Assembly (NCBI GenBank): GCA_023415825.1 | Contig: JAEZJF010000006.1 | Coordinates: forward strand, 1 to 64,000 | Source: Bacillota bacterium | GTDB lineage: Bacteria; Bacillota; Clostridia; DSM-8532 | DNA length: 64,000 nt | Direction: 5' to 3' | Part shown: in pieces, positions 62,411 to 64,000 of the stretch | How the letters are laid out: the number at the start of each line of letters is the position of its first letter | How positions within the stretch are numbered: position 1 is the first letter of the stretch | The notes under the pieces: model-generated | Seen by the model: the letters and a program-made list of their open reading frames with translations, nothing else | Told to the model about the DNA's origin: nothing | Databases searched by the model: none | Translations under genes and position numbers: made by a program

Positions 62411-63388
62411 ATGAAAAATAAAATATGGTTCATAATAAAAACTATATTATTCATTTTATTAGCTACAGTGGTTGTCATATGTATTTATGTTCTATATTCT
62501 TCACTTCAGTTAAAAAAGATCTATCCGAATTCGGAATCAAAATTTAAATGGCCCTATTATACATATATTAATCCAGAGGTAAAGCAAAAAGCATTGTCAG
62601 GGCAAGAGGTCCATATCTTGGTTTTGCCGAATAACTCCTTGAGTGTCACTGATAATATCACTAAAGATGATATTATATCCAAATTTACTGCGATTTTTGG
62701 GAAAACAGTATTTGGAGATTTGAACACAATTATTCTTGTCCCAGTGTTTCCAAGACCGATGGATCATTATCTTATTTACACTCATGCATTAGACAGAGAT
62801 GTATTAACTACCGATATTATAGAATTAAAAAGGTTGGATTTGCAATTATTAGCAATGATAGATGATGTAAGAGAAACATATAAAAAAGAGAATTGGAATA
62901 TTGACAGTAAGGTTTTAATGTGGGGATTTTCAGCCAGTGCCATGTTTGTTAACAGATTTTCAATTATACATCCGGATAGAATCCTGGCTACATCAATTGG
63001 CTCTCCAGGCGGTTGGCCGATTGCTCCTTGTAATACATGGGAAGGAGAGAATTTGCGTTATCCGATAGGAATAAATGATTTAAATCAACTAACAGGAGTA
63101 AGTATAAATTTAGAGGAATATAAGAAAATTCCTCAACTTTTTTTCCTTGGTGATGAAGATACCAATGATTCGGTACCTTATGACGAGAGTTATGAAGAAG
63201 TAGACCAAGAGGTGATTCGTAATTTGTTTGGCAGTACTCCGGTAGAGCGTTGGAATATAGCGGAGGAAATATACAGCAGTGTCGAAGCAAATGTAAAATT
63301 TAGATTGTATGAGCGAGTTGGACATAGACCTTCAATCAAGTCTTTTATTGAAACAAAGGACTTATTCAAAAAGGCTATGGAGAACTAA
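62411..63388 (+). CDS. Membrane-anchored alpha/beta hydrolase-like protein
   Basis: A 325-residue protein with an N-terminal signal-anchor helix (WFIIKTILFILLATVVVICIYVLY, residues 5-28) and an external alpha/beta-hydrolase-like domain. The nucleophile elbow is probably WGFSASAMF (GxSxS, about residue 180), the acid in FFLGDEDTNDS and the His in ERVGHRPS. It resembles secreted esterases of the PHB-depolymerase type. The ATG at 62411 follows AAGGAG by ten bases; the frame also opens nine codons earlier with TTG. The substrate is unknown. Confidence 0.7.
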   Translation: MKNKIWFIIKTILFILLATVVVICIYVLYSSLQLKKIYPNSESKFKWPYYTYINPEVKQKALSGQEVHILVLPNNSLSVTDNITKDDIISKFTAIFGKTVFGDLNTIILVPVFPRPMDHYLIYTHALDRDVLTTDIIELKRLDLQLLAMIDDVRETYKKENWNIDSKVLMWGFSASAMFVNRFSIIHPDRILATSIGSPGGWPIAPCNTWEGENLRYPIGINDLNQLTGVSINLEEYKKIPQLFFLGDEDTNDSVPYDESYEEVDQEVIRNLFGSTPVERWNIAEEIYSSVEANVKFRLYERVGHRPSIKSFIETKDLFKKAMEN

Positions 63389-63485
63389 ACCGATGCCGCG
63401 ACATAATGGGGAGATAGGAAAAAGCTAGAATAATAAAGCTTTTTCGATTATAATTAACTTAAAAACTTTAGATTTGGAGTATGAA

Positions 63486-64000
63486 ATGCAACCTCAGTCA
63501 GTATACAAAAAAGCATACCATATAGAAATCAGTGATGTTGATTTTACAAAAAAGCTTAGATTAAGCACTTTATTCGGCTATTTTCAGGAGATTGCCAGCG
63601 AACATGCAGAAAATTTAGGATTAGGTTTTGATACATTGATTCAGAAATACGGTGTAACCTGGGTTCTCATGCGCATGAGAGTAGATATCATCAGGAATCC
63701 ATTATGGAATGAAGAAATTACAATTGAAACCTGGCCCCAGGAACCCAAGAAATTAGAGTTTTTAAGGGACTTTTTCGTCAGGGATATTGATGGAAATATT
63801 ATAATCAGGGCTGTTTCCACATGGCTTATGGTTAATATTAAAGATAGGCAAATAAAAAAGAGCGATTTGATTCCTGTAGAGTACCCCCCTATTAGAAATG
63901 AGAGAGCTATAGAGTGTAAATTGGGCAAGATAAAAGCTTCTGGAGCTTTACAAACAGCCTATACAAAAGTAGTCGGCTACAGCGATATTGATTTGAATCT
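63486..64000 (+). CDS. Acyl-ACP thioesterase (5' part, cut by window end)
   Basis: The first 171 codons of a hotdog-fold thioesterase of the FatA/FatB-like bacterial family, releasing fatty acids from acyl carrier protein. The N-terminal segments KKAYHIEISDVDFTKKLRLSTLFGYFQEIASEHAENLG and TWVLMRMRVDIIRNPLWNEEITIETWP are typical, as is STWLMVNIKDRQIKK. The start ATG at 63486 has GGAG six bases upstream; a nearby ATG at 63481 is out of frame. The 3' end, with the second hotdog domain, lies beyond base 64000. Confidence 0.85.
   Translation, partial: MQPQSVYKKAYHIEISDVDFTKKLRLSTLFGYFQEIASEHAENLGLGFDTLIQKYGVTWVLMRMRVDIIRNPLWNEEITIETWPQEPKKLEFLRDFFVRDIDGNIIIRAVSTWLMVNIKDRQIKKSDLIPVEYPPIRNERAIECKLGKIKASGALQTAYTKVVGYSDIDLN

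Overview
The window looks like chromosomal DNA from a spore-forming, anaerobic member of the Clostridia. The spore genes (spoIVA, CotF-type coat proteins, a DacF-like carboxypeptidase), the acetate-producing pair pta-ackA, a corrinoid methyltransferase module, strong GGAGG ribosome-binding sites with frequent TTG/GTG starts, and low GC all point that way. No tRNA, rRNA or CRISPR array was seen. I cannot name the genus.

Layout. 1-2472: an ISNCY-type insertion sequence carrying a transposase and a pRiA4b ORF-3/TnpR-like passenger gene. 2473-5440: an MgtA-type P-type ATPase behind a leader with a promoter, a short ORF and an intrinsic terminator. 5485-8222: an ECF sigma factor overlapping a membrane partner, then an MscS channel. 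8559-16581: a MacA-MacB-like ABC export system followed by MoxR ATPase, DUF58 protein and membrane transglutaminase. 16712-22529: acyl-CoA synthetase, pta-ackA, aspartate kinase. 22628-26766: a 2-hydroxyacid dehydrogenase and the kdgK-eda operon, divergent from an IclR regulator with two operator-like palindromes between them. 26981-34095: a secreted transglutaminase and a tightly overlapped shikimate operon (aroF-aroB-aroA-aroC-[chorismate mutase/aroE]-aroK). 34159-42267: dacF, aspartate aminotransferase, purB, a GntR regulator, two coat genes and spoIVA. 42456-46871: sugar symporter with DUF2804 protein, an M18 aminopeptidase with two AT-hooks, a small Cys-cluster protein. 46873-51997 (minus strand): Xer recombinase, corrinoid protein, UroD-type methyltransferase, MFS transporter, SRAP protein. 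52130-54996 (minus): frr-pyrH-tsf-rpsB in the canonical order behind a structured rpsB leader. 55160-57138: comFB, yqeG, a membrane protein. 57209-61478: a decaying AT-rich stretch with a broken yyaL-like gene, a frameshifted DUF4279 gene and small orphan genes. 61549-64000: GNAT acetyltransferase, alpha/beta hydrolase and a truncated acyl-ACP thioesterase.

The most notable items are: (a) a family of about 45-bp hairpin repeats with a GGTCGAG head, at least five diverged copies, one in the aro operon leader and one inside the rpsB operon; (b) a roughly 65-bp inverted repeat bracketing purB-gntR; (c) the mgtA leader, laid out like a peptide-coupled attenuator; (d) an aminopeptidase with an AT-hook DNA-binding tail; (e) a three-gene corrinoid methyl-transfer module of unknown substrate; and (f) the multi-helix rpsB leader. 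Function assignments rest on remembered family motifs. No database search was possible.
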